From Thermodesulfobacteriota bacterium (lineage in GTDB: Bacteria > Desulfobacterota > Desulfomonilia > Desulfomonilales > Desulfomonilaceae), in assembly GCA_030837305.1 (NCBI GenBank), contig JAUPKT010000392.1, positions 1-15,061 of the forward strand: DNA of 15,061 bases. The letters run 5' to 3'. Positions 14,797 to 15,061 of the stretch are shown piece by piece (position 1 is the stretch's first letter; each line of letters begins with the position of its first letter). Both the position numbers and the translations under genes were made by a program. The notes beneath the pieces are model-generated. The model did not search any database. It was given only the letters and a program-made list of their open reading frames with translations, and was not told the origin of the DNA.

Positions 14797-15061
14797 ATGA
14801 AGTCAAATATCAAACCCCCGGAAAGACTTTGCGACCTGTGTGGTGGCAAGGACCACAAACTTCTTTTCGAGAAAGAGGGATATGCACATGTGCGTTGTCG
14901 GGGCTGCGGTCTGGTATTCGTGAACCCGATTCCCGAAAATCATCATGCATTGCAGAGTAATTCAGGCACAGGCTTGATGGGTGAAGATCGCTTAACTTCC
15001 GCACAAGTAAACAGAATTCAAAAAGAATTGAGACAAATCTCCCGCTTCAAGAAGAACAACA
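14797..15061 (+). CDS. N-terminus of a zinc-ribbon protein, probably a SAM-dependent methyltransferase (3' end off the window)
   Basis: Only the first 88 codons are visible, from ATG 14797. They encode a Cys4 zinc ribbon: C12-x2-C15 in LCDLCGGKDHKLLFEKEGY and C34-x2-C37 in VRCRGCGLVFVNP. This arrangement, with GLVFVNP just after the second pair, is typical of the leader found on class I SAM-dependent methyltransferases that act on sugars or surface glycans. The following charged helix (RIQKELRQISRFKKN) agrees with the start of the methyltransferase domain, but the SAM-binding motif lies beyond the edge. There is no good Shine-Dalgarno sequence ahead of the ATG. It diverges from the HD-domain gene. 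Confidence 0.7.
   Translation, partial: MKSNIKPPERLCDLCGGKDHKLLFEKEGYAHVRCRGCGLVFVNPIPENHHALQSNSGTGLMGEDRLTSAQVNRIQKELRQISRFKKNN

Noticed and set aside
14652..14960. 102-codon open frame on the plus strand
   Set aside because: It competes in another frame with the zinc-ribbon gene starting at 14797, which has a clear Cys4 pattern; the long frame has no family features.

Overview
This 15 kb window looks like a chromosomal stretch from an anaerobic, Gram-negative member of the Desulfobacterota (former Deltaproteobacteria), probably a sulfate reducer or relative. The case rests on a hemB gene translationally overlapping a radical SAM gene that resembles AhbD of the siroheme-dependent heme pathway, and on an otherwise housekeeping gene set. 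I cannot name genus or species from the sequence. Gene density is high: no gap between genes exceeds about 200 bp, and I see no tRNA, rRNA, CRISPR array, insertion sequence or phage gene.

Layout: (a) 1-2427: the 5' part of radA (minus, runs off the left edge), a TIGR01212/YhcC-type radical SAM gene (plus), then a dodecin-like gene and an RsuA/RluB-type pseudouridine synthase (both minus). (b) 2512-5893: a plus-strand run ftsH-folP-acpS, preceded by a sequence that resembles a sigma-32 heat-shock promoter; folP and acpS overlap by GTGA. (c) 5878-7080: an RlmI-type rRNA methyltransferase (minus) whose 3' end overlaps that of acpS. (d) 7141-9874: hemB, ahbD-like radical SAM/SPASM gene and a metallo-beta-lactamase-fold hydrolase (plus), an apparent heme operon. 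(e) 9918-11906: murJ (minus) and rpsT (plus), diverging. (f) 11978-14673: an HD-domain phosphohydrolase and, downstream of it, a probably exported CHAT-fold protein (both minus), with two tiny reading frames between them. (g) 14797-15061: the start of a plus-strand gene with a Cys4 zinc-ribbon N-terminus of the kind seen on SAM-dependent methyltransferases.

Most of the window is ordinary core metabolism: folate, CoA-dependent ACP activation, heme, lipid II flipping, ribosome modification and membrane proteolysis. The points that most deserve a second look are the CHAT protein, which keeps the fold but appears to have lost both catalytic residues; the dodecin, which lacks the flavin-stacking Trp and the neighbouring Gln; the heat-shock-like promoter ahead of ftsH; and the small unexplained reading frames between the HD and CHAT genes. 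I did not find a clear new multi-gene system; the HD/CHAT pair is the best candidate. Starts are often non-ATG (radA, ftsH and the CHAT gene TTG; acpS and the ahbD-like gene GTG).
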